Part shown: in pieces, positions 20,480-32,460 of the stretch
Layout of the letters: each line of letters begins with the position of its first letter
How positions within the stretch are numbered: the stretch's first letter is position 1
Source: Glandiceps talaboti
Taxonomy: Eukaryota; Hemichordata; Enteropneusta; Spengelidae
NCBI RefSeq assembly: GCF_964340395.1
Contig: NC_135567.1
Span: forward strand, 6,577,399-6,641,398
Direction: 5' to 3'
DNA length: 64,000 nucleotides
Made by a program: the position numbers and the translations under genes
The notes under the pieces: model-generated
Database searches by the model: none
The model's input: only the letters and a program-made list of their open reading frames with translations
What the model was told of the DNA's origin: nothing

Positions 20480-21473
20480 ATTGGAAGGTAAACTACTACT
20501 GTGGTAGAAAACCCCAGTGTAGGTCGCCCTGGCAACCACTGCCTGTTGTATAAGAACTGAGTGCCTATAATGCTTACGAAACTGTCGTACATAAAAAGGA
20601 TTCTGGGTAATTCATGCAAATACGGGAAATTCGATCTGTTGTACGGAGCACTAGCTTCGGGCTCTTGTTTTCAACATTTTTTCTGTACTCCGAGAAACAC
20701 ACAGGTCATAAATCATGCACGAATTGTTTGTGAATGTCGTAGGATGGTAACTTGATACACATATTAGTTGAAAATCAATCAGTTTGTTTCATAGAACGGA
20801 AAAAATCTTTCAAAATGGGACAAATGCTCCTGCAAACTGCCGTCAAGAAAGCGTTAGATTGTGTGTCCCTCAGAATTATTCAAATATGCGACATTTACAT
20901 GTGGTGTTTACACCCATGATAAGAGCTGCCTTATACCAATAGCAAACACTCATGGCGAGAGATGCATGTTGTTCTAAAATAAATGTATTGCCAAGTAACC
21001 CACCTGGCCAGGGAGTAATGTACAATAAATGACAAAAACAACCACTTGAATGCTACAAAAACATGGTTTAATTATTCACCAACACCAAAACACAAGTTCC
21101 TGAATTCAAGAGACTTTTTTTCCGTTTGTTTAGTCATCAGAACTGCGACTTGGATGATAAGCACACATCCCAAGCAAGGCGTTACACTTACTGTAGATGT
21201 TACCTCATTTACTTGTACCTGCAACTCTCGGTTTTTAAACATCCTACATAGCTTTGAGGATCCCCTGATGCCAAATTGTAGACGTGTTCACTGTTTACAC
21301 ACGATGAGATTCATCGTACACAAATATATACAACACTACAGTCTACTACATAGGTAACGGCACGTGATCTTGTCAACGAGTGGTTATGTGATGAGCCGAT
21401 CGTTCAATCGTATTGGCAACTTTTACAGACATCGCAGGAATTTTCAGGACGGCAACTTACTGATGTTACAAGC
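20480..21473 (+). mobile_element. Element A body, copy 2, 5' part
   Basis: It matches 17260-17938 of copy 1. It stops abruptly at ...GATGTTACAAGC (21473), exactly where copy 1 continues into ATGCAAAGACGC. The missing remainder is found at 27529-28585. It also carries an internal extra segment (about 20991-21335) absent from copy 1. The short ORF at 20561 starts at the copy-specific ATG inside a decayed segment and is not considered a gene. Confidence 0.65.
20991..21335. other. Extra segment inside body copy 2
   Basis: About 345 bp lies between ATAAATGTATT and ACTACAGTCTACTACATA, where copy 1 has only about 15 bp of AT-rich sequence. It contains a 103-codon + strand ORF with scattered Cys (TCTCNSRF) and no recognised family. 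Either an insertion here or a deletion in copy 1. Confidence 0.5.
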
Positions 21474-21577
21474 TAGTAATTAGTGCGCAATATTTAAAGT
21501 TCAATTGACAATTACCGAGACACATTTCTATTTTGTAACGGATGTGGCTGCATATTAACTCTTCAGAAACCCATTTC

Positions 21578-22115
21578 TGTATTTCTTATAGAATATAATA
21601 GAATAGGATAGAATAGGATAGAATAGAATAGAATAAAATAGAATAGAATAGAATAGAATAGAATAGAATAGAATAGAATAGAATAGAATAGAATAGAATA
21701 GAATAGAATAGAATAGAATAGAATAAAATAGAACTTTATTGTCAATTTACGGAAGTTTTCCTTTCACTTCACCAAAATATAAAATGCATATTAAATGACA
21801 TATATACAGTATAAATACTTACAGTAATGTAAACACAGTAGTAGCGATAGAAATCAGTTACAATCTTCTACAAAAATATCCTAGATCTTTAAGAAATTGT
21901 CAGAAGCTTAAATCACAGGTCTGAGTTCAGTGTGGTTATTGCACGTGGTTAAAATGATTTTTAAAAAATCTTACGAGTTAAAGGTACTCTATATCGTCTT
22001 CCAGAAGGTATCAAATCAAACTGCGAGTACAAAGGACGTGAGGTATCACTAACAATTACTTGGGCTTTCCTGCGGACGGAGAGTTTGTAGAGGTCATAGA
22101 GCTGACTATTTCTTA
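21578..22115 (-). pseudogene. LINE 3' end with (TATTC)n tail
   Basis: Reading the minus strand, 22110 to 21980 encodes LYDLYKLSVRRKAQ and PLYSQFDLIPSGRRYRVP. The 'HPL...F.LLPSGRR(F/Y)R.P' text is typical of the C-terminal end of LINE ORF2 proteins of the L2/CR1-like groups. It is followed by an AT-rich 3' UTR, AATAAAG at about 21739, and a (TATTC)n tail (21581-21727 on the + strand as GAATA). A 5'-truncated, dead insertion. Confidence 0.65.
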
Positions 22116-22144
22116 CCAATTATTTTCCTAGCCATATTTATTTA

Positions 22145-22290
22145 AGCAATAACCCCTGCCGAAGGCGTGTATACACGAGATTTTGGTACAATTCGCGACA
22201 TATAGCACGAGCCGAATGGCGAGTGCTATATGGAGCGAATTGTACCAAATTCGAGTGTATGCACTCCTTCGGCGGGAGTTATTGCTATTA
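22145..22290. repeat. Foldback hairpin H2 with 14-nt loop
   Basis: The left arm AGCAATAACCCCTGCCGAAGG...ATATAGCAC (22145-22208, shown shortened) is matched in reverse by GTGCTATAT...CCTTCGGCGGGAGTTATTGCT (22223-22286). Mismatches are few. The loop 22209-22222 is GAGCCGAATGGCGA, the same GAGCC-N4-GGCGA pattern and the same 14-nt length as hairpin H1 at 10 kb. The arms themselves are unrelated to H1. No ORF. Confidence 0.85.
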
Positions 22291-22479
22291 TATTATAACA
22301 AAATGTGTGTATATTGCTTCTAAATGTGATTCTGTGGTTATTTATATGCCCGAAAAGGCGAATTCGCACGTACAGAAAAAGATCGTCGGTAATAGATCGT
22401 CGGGAACGAGCATATTTTAATGAGTGGATACGTTCATGTCGCCCACACACACACAATGCATGAACACAAACCATACACT

Positions 22480-22720
22480 GCATTGCATTGCATTGATAAA
22501 TTACTTTATTTACATCATATAATGCATAACGAAAACGCGTTGAAAACTAGCAACAAAGAAAACGGGCCAAGAGGTCAAAGAAAGTAACAATTTTGTTTGG
22601 ATATTTACATAAGAACAATACAATCTTGTACACTGCAAAAAATAGATGTCTCGGCGTTGAATCGAGAAAGCGCGAGACAGTAAATCAGAGACGCGACGTT
22701 ACACAGTCTACTTTAATTTA
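22480..22720 (-). mobile_element. Retroelement 3' tail, (AATGC)n
   Basis: On the minus strand the text runs ATGATGTAAATAAAGTAATTTATC and then AATGC repeats (about 22480-22497). This AATAAAG-plus-short-repeat end has the same layout as the LINE tails at 21.6, 37.9 and 50.0 kb. No coding part is recognisable, so the class is inferred. Confidence 0.45.
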
Positions 22721-23078
22721 ATGGGTAACAAATTGAACATTGACCGAACCTGAAAATGTACAGTTTCGAAATAATCCTGACGCACCTTGACTGATGGTTA
22801 AAAGTTGAATCGGTGTTGCTTGATTCAACGCGTAACGAGAGTAGGACACTGAGACGGCTCGTTGCATTGGGAGAACTTGTACCTTATCAGTGATGTTGAA
22901 GCCACTGATCGATCGTTGCTTTCGATCGCAAGGTCATCAGTGGAATTATTTGGACTACTGTAACCCAAACTATTGTACAGGATACCTGACACACCTTTAC
23001 TCTGGGGAAGTGTTAACTTATTGGTATAAGAACGAACACATTCAGCTTGTATGTACTATTCATATGCTAGTTTAGGGG

Positions 23079-23110
23079 CCATTTTACCACTGCCAGCCGT
23101 GGTAAAATGG
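23079..23110. repeat. Short hairpin H3, 12-bp arms
   Basis: CCATTTTACCAC, loop TGCCAGCC, GTGGTAAAATGG. The arm text ATTTTACCAC occurs once more directly downstream (23112-23121). It resembles H1 and H2 only in having a GCC-containing loop. Confidence 0.8.
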
Positions 23111-23287
23111 GATTTTACCACAGTTATTATCCAATCAGAATGGCTCATAGTAGCATGATATAATATAATTTTATTTTTACCAGTCAAGTTGCCATACCAT
23201 ACTGAAATGTTAGAACTTAGCATACTTTCTATAAAACTCTTGTATACATTTTCAAGACCATTTTCACTAACGTCAAAACTCCGTAGC

Positions 23288-23598
23288 ATGACATTCACAA
23301 ACCATTAGCGGTCCAAGTGCAACAAACCCGCGGGCTTGCCTGGCGAAAACGGGTGTCATAAAAGTTGTTTGCATCTCTAAAGCTGTTTGTAGTGTTACTT
23401 ATAATAGCCTAATAAATTGATAACAACTGATATAAGACGGCGATAAGGTTTGCCTCAATTGCAGTCCATGCAGACGGCAGAATACAGGTTTTACAGTTGT
23501 TTACTTGTGTTATGTAAGAGCCCATCATCACATGTGTAAATATTGGTACTCTTTGATAACAAGTCAACTTGCTTGGCTAATGGCTTGTCCCAGTAATG
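23288..23598. mobile_element. 0.3-kb non-coding mobile element, copy 2
   Basis: A 311-bp block nearly identical to 1175-1488 from ATGACATTCAC to CCCAGTAATG. The exception is an unrelated 37-bp internal cassette (23462-23498) in place of the 40-bp cassette of copy 1. No clear target duplication around this copy. Confidence 0.75.
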
Positions 23599-23649
23599 GC
23601 CTCCCCAGTAAAAACATACGCTGCATGGCCTTCTTAACAATACAGTTAG

Positions 23650-24875
23650 TGTTTTCAGTGAAATTTAGTTTATAAAATATAAGTTTGCAATGTATTGAAA
23701 ACAGAACTGAAATCAGTGAACAAGATAAGCAATTCTACAGACTACTTTCAATTTAGGTTATTCGCAGATGACACAAATTTATTCAGATCAACTCACATGA
23801 ATGCCATAAATCTTGACATTAAGGTAGTTACCTGGTGTTTGGCTAACAAACTTACAGTAAATGAAGAGAAAACTAATGTCATGCTAATAAGTACGCCTCA
23901 ACGTCAAATAACTTTGCAAGGTAGTATCTCTGTCAATAACACACAAATAGAGAGAGTTTCCTCAACCAGTTATCTTGGTGTAAGTATTGATTCTTCACTT
24001 TCTTGGAATTGTCATATTAACAACATACTAAAAGTTGTAATCCCAAAGATCGGAATCATTTCAAGAATTAGATATTTTGTTCCCAAGTCAATACTAATTA
24101 CCATTTACAACACATTCATTTTACCGCACTTAACATATTGCATAGAAATCTGGGGCAACACTTACTTAACTATTCTGGATCCACTTTTCCGTCTTCAAAA
24201 GAAACTCGTTCGTCTTATAACTTTCTCTGACTTCCATGCTCACTCCGCACCACTATTCCGAAAACTTAACATTCTTAACATCTTTCAACTATGTGAATTC
24301 TACTCCTGTATATTTGCCTTTGACCTGATGAATAACCACTACCCCCACGGTATAGAGACATACTTCCAGTATCCCATAACAACATATTCAACACGTCAAG
24401 CATATCAGGGTAATTTCCGTATACCACTAACCCGTTTAAGAATTACTCAACACAACTTCCAATACGCCATAACTAAGCACTGGAACTCATTACCGCCATC
24501 CCTCAAATGTATAAATTCAAGAAAATCATTCAAAGAGGAACTAAGAAATCACATCGTATCTAAGACCTAAGGGCTTGTTTGTTTTGTTTTTGTTTCGTTT
24601 TTTTTTTGAGGGTTTGTATGTAACTTAGTGTATATATTTCTTACAGAAAACTTGTTTTCAGATGTTTTTGTTTTATTTTTATTTTCTGTTTTGTAGTTTA
24701 TTTGTTGTGTGTCTATGCCATTGGATTAAGACTAGTTCCACTGAACTATTTCCATGGCCCTCACCAGGGAGGACGACCATGCAATATTAAATTATGTTTT
24801 TGTCATGTACACTTTCCCAGTCTAAGTTCTGTCATCAAGTTTTTGGTGAAAATAAAATGAATTAAAAGATACGAA
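23650..24875 (+). pseudogene. 5'-truncated non-LTR retrotransposon (reverse transcriptase C-terminal half)
   Basis: The ORF 23695-24570 (291 codons) opens within the reverse transcriptase domain. LFADDTNLF near residue 22 is the (Y/F)ADD catalytic box; SYLGVSIDSSLSWNCHI near residue 92 is the conserved segment after it; then come LPHLTYC.E.WGNT and LFRLQKKLVRLIT of the thumb region. The C-terminus shows HWNSLPPSLK...SFKEELR, usual for the end of CR1/Jockey-group LINE proteins. The endonuclease and the N-terminal palm are missing. The 3' end is AT-rich and closes with AATAAAATGAATTAAAA near 24850-24866. The first ATG is internal, so no native start is present. The reading frame is intact over 290 codons, so the insertion is fairly recent. 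Confidence 0.85.
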
Positions 24876-24879
24876 CATG

Positions 24880-26940
24880 TGTTTTAGGAAGTTGTAAATG
24901 GTTAACTACCGTATTAAGTAGTGTGAGAGTAGCATCTTCCGTTCCCCTTCCAGATTTATATGCAAATTGCAAGGGATCCAGGTATTCGATCGGCCACTGA
25001 AGATATCAATTGTTTACTAACAAACCTATCCATATAATAGGGAGCTCGTTTTCCAACAGTGAATAAGTTGCAATAATATACAAATATACAATAAAATGAG
25101 ATGAAATGAAGAAATAGTTAGTCTGAGTTCTTTTTTGAGAGATCGAGAATATGCGACTTGACTAGCCAGATGAATGAAACGTGTGTACAAATAATGACGC
25201 ATGTGCGCATGTGCATAATGGGTTAATTATAGAATGCCGACATCATTCTTAAAGTTGTAAAATTGTTTAAAATTGCCATTTTTTCCATATTTCAAATACT
25301 GTAAAAGATCGTGTAGAACCAACCTTTACCATGTAATCAATTGCCTCGTCCACGGATGCAAATCAAATTGACCCTTGTAATGACTAACGGCTTTAGAGAA
25401 TAATTCGATCATAAACAAAATGTTTTGAACCTCTCGCCATTACCGCATAAATTGCCACGTCATTTAAGAGACGAAATCACGCGAGAATTTGGGACGCGAC
25501 TTCACTATCATGGCTGCGATGTAGGTAAGTGTCATGAATAAACATGAGAAAGTTTCCCGGGTGAACTTTAGCCAAGTCGGAGGATACTTTGATTTAGTAC
25601 ATCCACATACTTTTGTCACTTGTATTGTCTTTATTTGTGATCACTATCAAGGGCAAGGTTAGGAAAATTGTCGATGGTTTTGTGATCGTGGTTATGGACA
25701 TGTTCGAAGTATCTGCCTTCCGTAGCATAGGCAAACGTAGAGCTATGTTTGTTATCTTTGAAAGTTGAAAGCTATAATTATTGTGCAATTGTTGTATATA
25801 GTTTCTGGTTGTATCGGCAAGTTCATTTTACATGACGTACAGAAGTGTCACATTGTCACTTTTTATTACTTTCGTGCTACTTTCTAGCTATTGATTTTCA
25901 CCCCTGAATTGAAAATAAAACCAACGGAAGTTACCGTACATCGTCAATCACCTGTAGTGAAAACAATACATTGTACATGTCGAAATCGTTGCCACAGCCA
26001 CAGAGGAAAAACAAGTCACGGTGGTTGTATCTGTAATATCTATAAGTATATTTGATATTTGGAACTATATAAACTGCTCAATGTGCGACTGGCGATGGTA
26101 TTTATTCAGGGGCATGCAATGAAATACGACGACGTGATACATTGAACAACGATAATGCATGACAGACCTTACTGTGCTTCTCGTTCGTGACATGCGTTCA
26201 TTTTGACAATGGTACCGATCGTTATCAGGAGAAAGTGGCTCCACTCGGGAAATCTATTACAAATATTTATGGAACGAACGTAAGCAAACGCCCATCTCGC
26301 TAAATAGTTTGACACACACACCCCTCTCCGAATGCATAGACTTCGATACTTGACGTGCGATCATATGGTAACATTTTCCATTTTTAGGCTGCAGTGCATC
26401 ATCACATCCCGGTTCGTGTACATGTAATCATAAATGTATAAGATAATGTCGTCAAGATTATCGCTATAAGAAAGCCATGTGGGCATGTTTTTTATTTCCA
26501 GCAAAATTCCACAATATATCAAACTGCCCTGAGTTTACTTGCATGACTACATAGTCTGATTATTATTACAATTCACTGCTGGGTCGCGTTAGTTGTCGTA
26601 ACGTGGTGGGGGCTGGTGTTCATAGGGACGAGGTTCTCCAGATATGCCGTGGAGTATTTGTTATCAGAATACAGTAAAATGTCGATAATATAGATGTGTT
26701 TAGGCAAATACATATTTAAGAGTGAAAAATACTTTAGTTCTGATATCGCACAAATTCACTACATAAAAATCCTGCTATTACGGTACTGTTATCATGTACT
26801 GATTTTAGACTCGCCTATCTAACAGCAATCTTGCAACGTCCACGTGTTTTGTCAGACCAGTTTCTTCTTTGACTGCATTCTATCGGTGTATCTCACTAAA
26901 AATGTTGATTTTGCCCTCATTTCTTTTCTCCCACTTGTTT
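24880..26940. other. Mixed sequence, locally CpG-richer, no certain gene
   Basis: The part at 25310-25560 is richer in CpG and includes ATCATGGCTGCGATGTAG followed by GTAAGT (25510-25530), a possible 5' exon with a good Kozak context. Using the strong GTAAGT donor leaves an in-frame TAG, so it would be untranslated. Otherwise no recognised gene, repeat or RNA. Confidence 0.35.
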
Positions 26941-26947
26941 TTACTAG

Positions 26948-27029
26948 CGGAATGGAGCAGTTCCACATTACCTGTGACATTGATCATGTTCGACACTATG
27001 TTGTCTATAAGCAACAATATTGTGAGCAT
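26948..27029 (+). CDS. Weak exon candidate
   Basis: A pyrimidine-rich tract ending CTTGTTTTTACTAG precedes 82 bp open as GMEQFHITCDIDHVRHYVVY..., followed by GTACGA, a weak donor. Its entry phase would match a splice from 25520 (ATG GCT GCG AT|GTAGGT). No domain is recognised. This is a guess built from splice-like signals. Confidence 0.2.
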
Positions 27030-27528
27030 GTACGAATGATACGTCACACTCCTACGTCACACTCTGTGACGTCACACATCAAGTACACATCTTTTGACCA
27101 TAAACATTGGTGTACGTACACACAAAAATATATATATATATATTTTTTAAATTACAATTTTCCCAGCAATCAACATCAACCAAGTCAATGAAGAATCGAT
27201 GTGACTTAGTGCATAGAATATGTTACCAAAGGCAAAATTTGATTTCTAAATATTGAAAAAAATGGCAATTTTTAACAATTTTACAACTTTAAGCCAAAGG
27301 ATTCTAGTGAAACCACAACAATTCAAAAACCACAAAATCAAACCCCAAATACACAACATCTTACGATCGACGACATAATTAAGTAACATCTTGACTAAAA
27401 TAGATAACACCACAGACGCAACTTAAAAAAAGATATACTCAAAAGTATATACACTTTGCCGATTTTAAGAATCTTCAGGCAGAGGTAGACTTGCTGACAA
27501 CATCCGGGTCTTATACAGTGCTCAGGGC
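27030..27528. other. No recognised feature
   Basis: AT-rich. It contains ACGTCACAC repeats (27046-27078) and a (TA)n run. Text AATTGTAAAATTGTTTAAAA near 25255 reappears in reverse complement near 27270-27290, hinting at a diverged inverted repeat. Confidence 0.4.
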
Positions 27529-28585
27529 ATGCAAAGACGCTCACGGCTACAGGTGTATTTTAGATACCCGAGGGCAAAGAGATGTTGTTTATTGGTGAGC
27601 ACGTGAACATAAGTCGTACATAGGAAGTTGTAATTCCTTTTTCGCATGTGTGTAGCTGTGTAAAAATCGAGTTGTACTGTACTGTTAAGTCTGTTGGACA
27701 ATCACCATGGATACTAGCAAGGTAGCACATATGCAATATTGTTTATTCGACTAGATGAACAAATAAGGTCAACATGCCTAGCTTATCAGAGTAGTTTAAT
27801 CAATGATTCATTTTGAAACATTACAGTTTCAATAATTTACCTATGTAAATATTAGTTATACTTGAATAAAGTTCAGTAGTAGCTTGCTTGCTTGGTAACA
27901 GACTTCTGGTGCGTCTTTCCCTCTTTTATAAACCAATCCCTCACAAACATGTCATTGTCGAAGTTGACATGGGTTCAATCAATGTTATGCACTTTTTGTT
28001 ATTATATTAGTCTGATAAGCCTTAGCGTGTAACCGATATGTGTGAACGACACAGATAGGGAATGTTTCTATTTTCAATTGGTGTTCAAACGCCAGTGAGT
28101 CACCACAAGTTCTCCACCTCCAAAAGATACAGCCAGTCATGTGCAAAATAGGGTGACAGGCACCAAGAGTTCCACCATTAATGAGGTAAACGTATAGGGG
28201 ATTCCCCTTCTCAGTCCCCGCGTTATGAATATTAATGAGTTTTCACACAACATCAAAGTGTGAGGGCAGAAATCCCTTCTGAAGGTGACTATGGCGACTC
28301 CTGACTCCTGACTCAACAAACATAATAGTTGAACTACTAATATTAGTATACATACTAAACTGTCATGAAGGAAAGATAATGTAGTAAATCACTCCGAGAT
28401 ATGGATATTGAAAAGTACCAAATATTCTTGCATATCACAATTTATTGCACATCTGAATTTTCTGCACATAATAGTTACACTGCACTAAATTTAGGACTGC
28501 AGCAATCAATTCAACGGCCTTCGGAATAAAGACTGACATACACCATAGACCCTCAATATATAAGCATTATAACACACAATTTGCA
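27529..28585 (+). mobile_element. Element A body, copy 2, 3' part
   Basis: It matches 17938-18975 of copy 1 almost base for base, beginning ATGCAAAGACGCTC, and ends in a 37-bp array. With 20480-21473 it makes one complete body, so about 6.05 kb (21474-27528) separates the two halves. Short ORFs match those of copy 1 but carry frame changes, supporting a non-coding nature. Confidence 0.65.
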
Positions 28586-28745
28586 CTACATACTACTACA
28601 TACTGGCTTTGTATTTATAGCACTACATACTACTAAACACTGGCTTTGTATTCATAGCACTACATACTACTACATACTGGCTTTGTATTCATATCACTAC
28701 ACACTACTACATATACTGGCTTTGTATTCATATCACTACATACTA
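28585..28745. repeat. Element A array 3: short 37-bp array
   Basis: About four units of the same 37-bp minisatellite close element A. They are followed by an unrelated CpG-containing segment (28746-28896) before element B1. Confidence 0.9.
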
Positions 28746-29572
28746 TAGTCTTGCTGCTAGACGTTCGGGCTTTCTTTCGATGCTATAACTATAAGCGAAC
28801 GAAGTTCGCATGTGAGGGCCTCGATAGCGTTGTTCGGCTGTGTGTCGTATTTTATCGGAAGAACATCCGAGGGCTAGCTGATAGACTATACACACTACTG
28901 CTTGCATTTGTAAAAACAGTGTTACGTCATAACAAGTGGTAGGTGATGATGTCATATGTATAATTGTAAACCTACTGGTTTCAGTAAGTTTCAAAGTAGG
29001 GAGAGAACTGCAAAAAGTATGGGCAGAAGCGCACGCTACGTGTGTTCGTGCCTGCTATACAAGCGCAGGAGTTGGGGGTTGGGAGGGGATGTCCTCCTCT
29101 TATGGCAAGAGCTTTTTGAAAAATGAACACCTTTTGGAGGACATTTAGAGCACCATTCGAAGTAAAACCCAACTTAATTATATAAAATTATCACTAATTT
29201 AGGGTTTCAAAAGTTTAAATCATTTCAAGTCATATTAACACAAATAATAATAAAAAAAAGATCAAGTACAAAGTGAGAAAATTTGGGGAAAACATGCAAA
29301 GTGGAGGCCAGTTACCATTTAGAGATACAAACTCATTAAATTATTTGAAAGTGTGTCTCTATTGACTATGTTTGTGTCAATGGAGGCACAGATTTTAGAG
29401 TCAGTCAATCCAGTAAATTTCAAGTTATTTCATTTCTTATGTGTGTGTATATATAGTGTGAGGGGGTGAGCTATCGAGACACAGTAATAAAATGAAGAGT
29501 GAGCTAGTGCATGTGTGAAAGTTGGAATAATAAAGAAAGAAAGAGATGGGAAGAGGATGGCAGACAGGCAAA

Positions 29573-29634
29573 CAGACAGACAGACAGACAGACGGACGGA
29601 CGGACGGACGGACGGACGGACGGACGGACGGACG

Positions 29635-29720
<86 letters not shown>
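29573..29720. repeat. (GACA)n(GACG)n(GACA)n microsatellite in B1
   Basis: GACA repeats, then about 15 GACG repeats, then a long GACA run. The same three-part order is in B2 (55690-55895), where the last GACA block is about 50 bp longer. The Asp-Arg-Gln-Thr and Ser-Val-Cys-Leu ORFs are repeat translations. Confidence 0.95.
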
Positions 29721-30060
29721 ATGGCCGGGTGGAAGGGCATACAGACAGCAAGGGTCATAGGTGTCTGGAATTTTTTAGGAAGTATTTTTATCGTTTATAT
29801 CAATAATGGTCCAAGCTACAGATAGGAAAATGGTCAAGTCGTAATCATATTAATTGTTGAAGTCATTGAAAGGTTAAGAGAGAGAATAAGGCACTTTGTA
29901 CTAGAATGCTATAAATAAAATGAGATATACAACAGTAACCATTGAAGTCGTTTATGAAAATTCGGCACAAATGCCAAGTCCATTTTCTATTATCGAACTA
30001 AACTCTGAGTGGGTCATACACAGATTTGATGTATATTAGCTCATGTTTGATTTAGTCTGA

Positions 30061-32460
30061 AACCAAGTCGTGGTATCCCGAGATGCACCATGTTTTATAA
30101 CCAAGTCGTGGTATCCCCAGGTACACCATGTTGTATAACCAAGTCGTGGTATCCCCAGGTATACCATGTTCTATAACCAAGTCGTGGTATCCCCAGGTAC
30201 ATCATGTTTTATAACCAAGTCGTGGTATCCCCAGGTACACCATGTTCTATAACCAAGTCGTGGTATCCCCAGGTACACCATGTTTTATAACCAAGTCGTG
30301 GTATCCCCAGGTACACCATGTTCTATAACCAAGTCGTGGTATCCCCAGGTACACCATGTTTTATAACCAAGTCGTGGTATCCCCAGGTACACCATGTTCT
30401 ATAACCAAGTCGTGGTATCCCCAGGTACACCATGTTTTATAACCAAGTCGTGGTATCCCCAGGTACACCATGTTTTATAACCAAGTCGTGGTATCCCCAG
30501 GTACACCATGTTCTATAACCAAGTCGTGGTATCCCCAGGTACACCATGTTCTATAACCAAGTCGTGGTATCCCCAGGTACACCATGTTGTATAACCAAGT
30601 CGTGGTATCCCCAGGTACACAATGTTTTATAACCAAGTCGTGGTATCCCCAGGTACACCATGTTCTATAACCAAGTCGTGGTATCCCCAGGTACACCATG
30701 TTTTATAACGAAGTCATGGTATCCCCAGGTACACCATGTTTTATAACCAAGTCATGGTATCCCCAGGTACACCATGTTCTATAACCAAGTCGTGGTATCC
30801 CCAGGTACACAATGTTTTATAACCAAGTCATGGTATCCCCAGGTACACCATGTTGTATAACCAAGTCGTGGTATCCCCAGGTACACCATGTTCTATAACC
30901 AAGTCGTGGTATCCCCAGGTATACCATGTTCTATAACCAAGTCGTGGTATCCCCAGGTACACCATGTTCTATAACCAAGTCGTGGTATCCCCAGGTACAC
31001 AATGTTGTATAACCAAGTCATGGTATCCCCAGGTACACCATGTTGTATAACCAAGTCATGGTATCCCCAGGTACACCATGTTCTATAACCAAGTCGTGGT
31101 ATCCCCAGGTATACCATGTTTTATAACCAAGTCGTGGTATCCCCAGGTACACCATGTTCTATAACCAAGTCGTGGTATCCCCAGGTACACCATGTTTTAT
31201 AACCATTGCAGTCGTGGTATCCCCAGGTACACCATGTTCTATAACCAAGTCGTGGTATCCCCAGGTACATCATGTTTTATAACCTAGTCGTGGTATCGAT
31301 CCCCAGGTACACCATGTTCTATAACCAAGTCGTGGTATCCCCAGGTACACCATGTTTTATAACCAAGTCATGGTATCCCCAGGTACACCATGTTCTATAA
31401 CCAAGTCGTGGTATCCCCAGGTACACCATGTTCTATAACCAAGTCGTGGTATCCCCAGGTACACCATGTTCTATAACCAAGTCGTGGTATCCCAAGGTAC
31501 ACCATGTTCTATAACCAAGTCGTGGTATCCCCAGGTACAGCATGTTTTATAACCAAGTCGTGGTATCCCCAGGTACACCATGTTCTATAACCAAGTCGTG
31601 GTATCCCCAGGTACACCATGTTTTATAACCATTGCAGTCGTGGTATCCCCAGGTACACCATGTTCTATAACCAAGTCGTGGTATCCCCAGGTACATCATG
31701 TTTTATAACCTAGTCGTGGTATCGATCCCCAGGTACACCATGTTCTATAACCAAGTCGTGGTATCCCCAGGTACACCATGTTTTATAACCAAGTCATGGT
31801 ATCCCCAGGTACACCATGTTCTATAACCAAGTCGTGGTATCCCCAGGTACACCATGTTCTATAACCAAGTCGTGGTATCCCCAGGTACACCATGTTCTAT
31901 AACCAAGTCGTGGTATCCCCAGGTACACCATGTTTTATAACCAAGTCGTGGTATCCCCAGGTACACCATGTTCTATAACCAAGTCGTGTTATCCCCAGGT
32001 ACACCATGTTTTATAACCAAGTCGTGGTATCCCCAGGTACACCATGTTCTATAACCAAGTCATGGTATCCCCAGGTACACCATGTTCTATAACCAAGTCG
32101 TGGTATCCCCAGGTACACCATGTTCTATAACCAAGTCGTGGTATCCCCAGGTACACCATGTTTTATAACCAAGTCGTGGTATCCCCAGGTACACCATGTT
32201 TTATAACCAAGTCGTGGTATCCCCAGGTACACCATGTTCTATAACCAAGTCGTGGTATCCCCAGGTACACCATGTTTTATAACCAAGTCGTGGTATCCCC
32301 AGGTACACCATGTTCTATAACCAAGTCGTGGTATCCCCAGGTACACCATGTTTTATAACCAAGTCGTGGTATCCCCAGGTACACCATGTTCTATAACCAA
32401 ATCGTGGTATCCCCAGGTACACCATGTTCTATAACCAAGTCGTGTTATCCCCAGATGCAC
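30061..32460. repeat. B1 38-bp minisatellite, about 63 copies
   Basis: The unit is ATAACCAAGTCGTGGTATCC then CCAGGTACACCATGTTCT. It alternates between ...GTTCT and ...GTTTT endings. Rare variants (ACCATTGCAGTCG and ACCTAGTCGTGGTATCGATCC) occur as an ordered pair at 31201/31283 and again at 31627/31709, revealing a higher-order duplication of about 427 bp. Confidence 0.95.

Noticed and set aside
25510-25530. A short ATG exon MAAM before GTAAGT
   Set aside because: With the strong donor the frame ends in TAG, and the alternative donor GTAGGT is weak. It is kept only as a remark with the weak exon candidate at 26948.
29437-29825. Ser-Val-Cys-Leu and Asp-Arg-Gln-Thr ORFs, and the same at 55563-55999
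   Set aside because: Low-complexity translations of GACA/GACG repeats, present in both strands and several frames.
30061-32460. CRISPR-like look of the 38-bp array (and of the 36-bp array at 59.7 kb)
   Set aside because: Repeats are head to tail without unique spacers, and the genome is eukaryotic with no cas genes.
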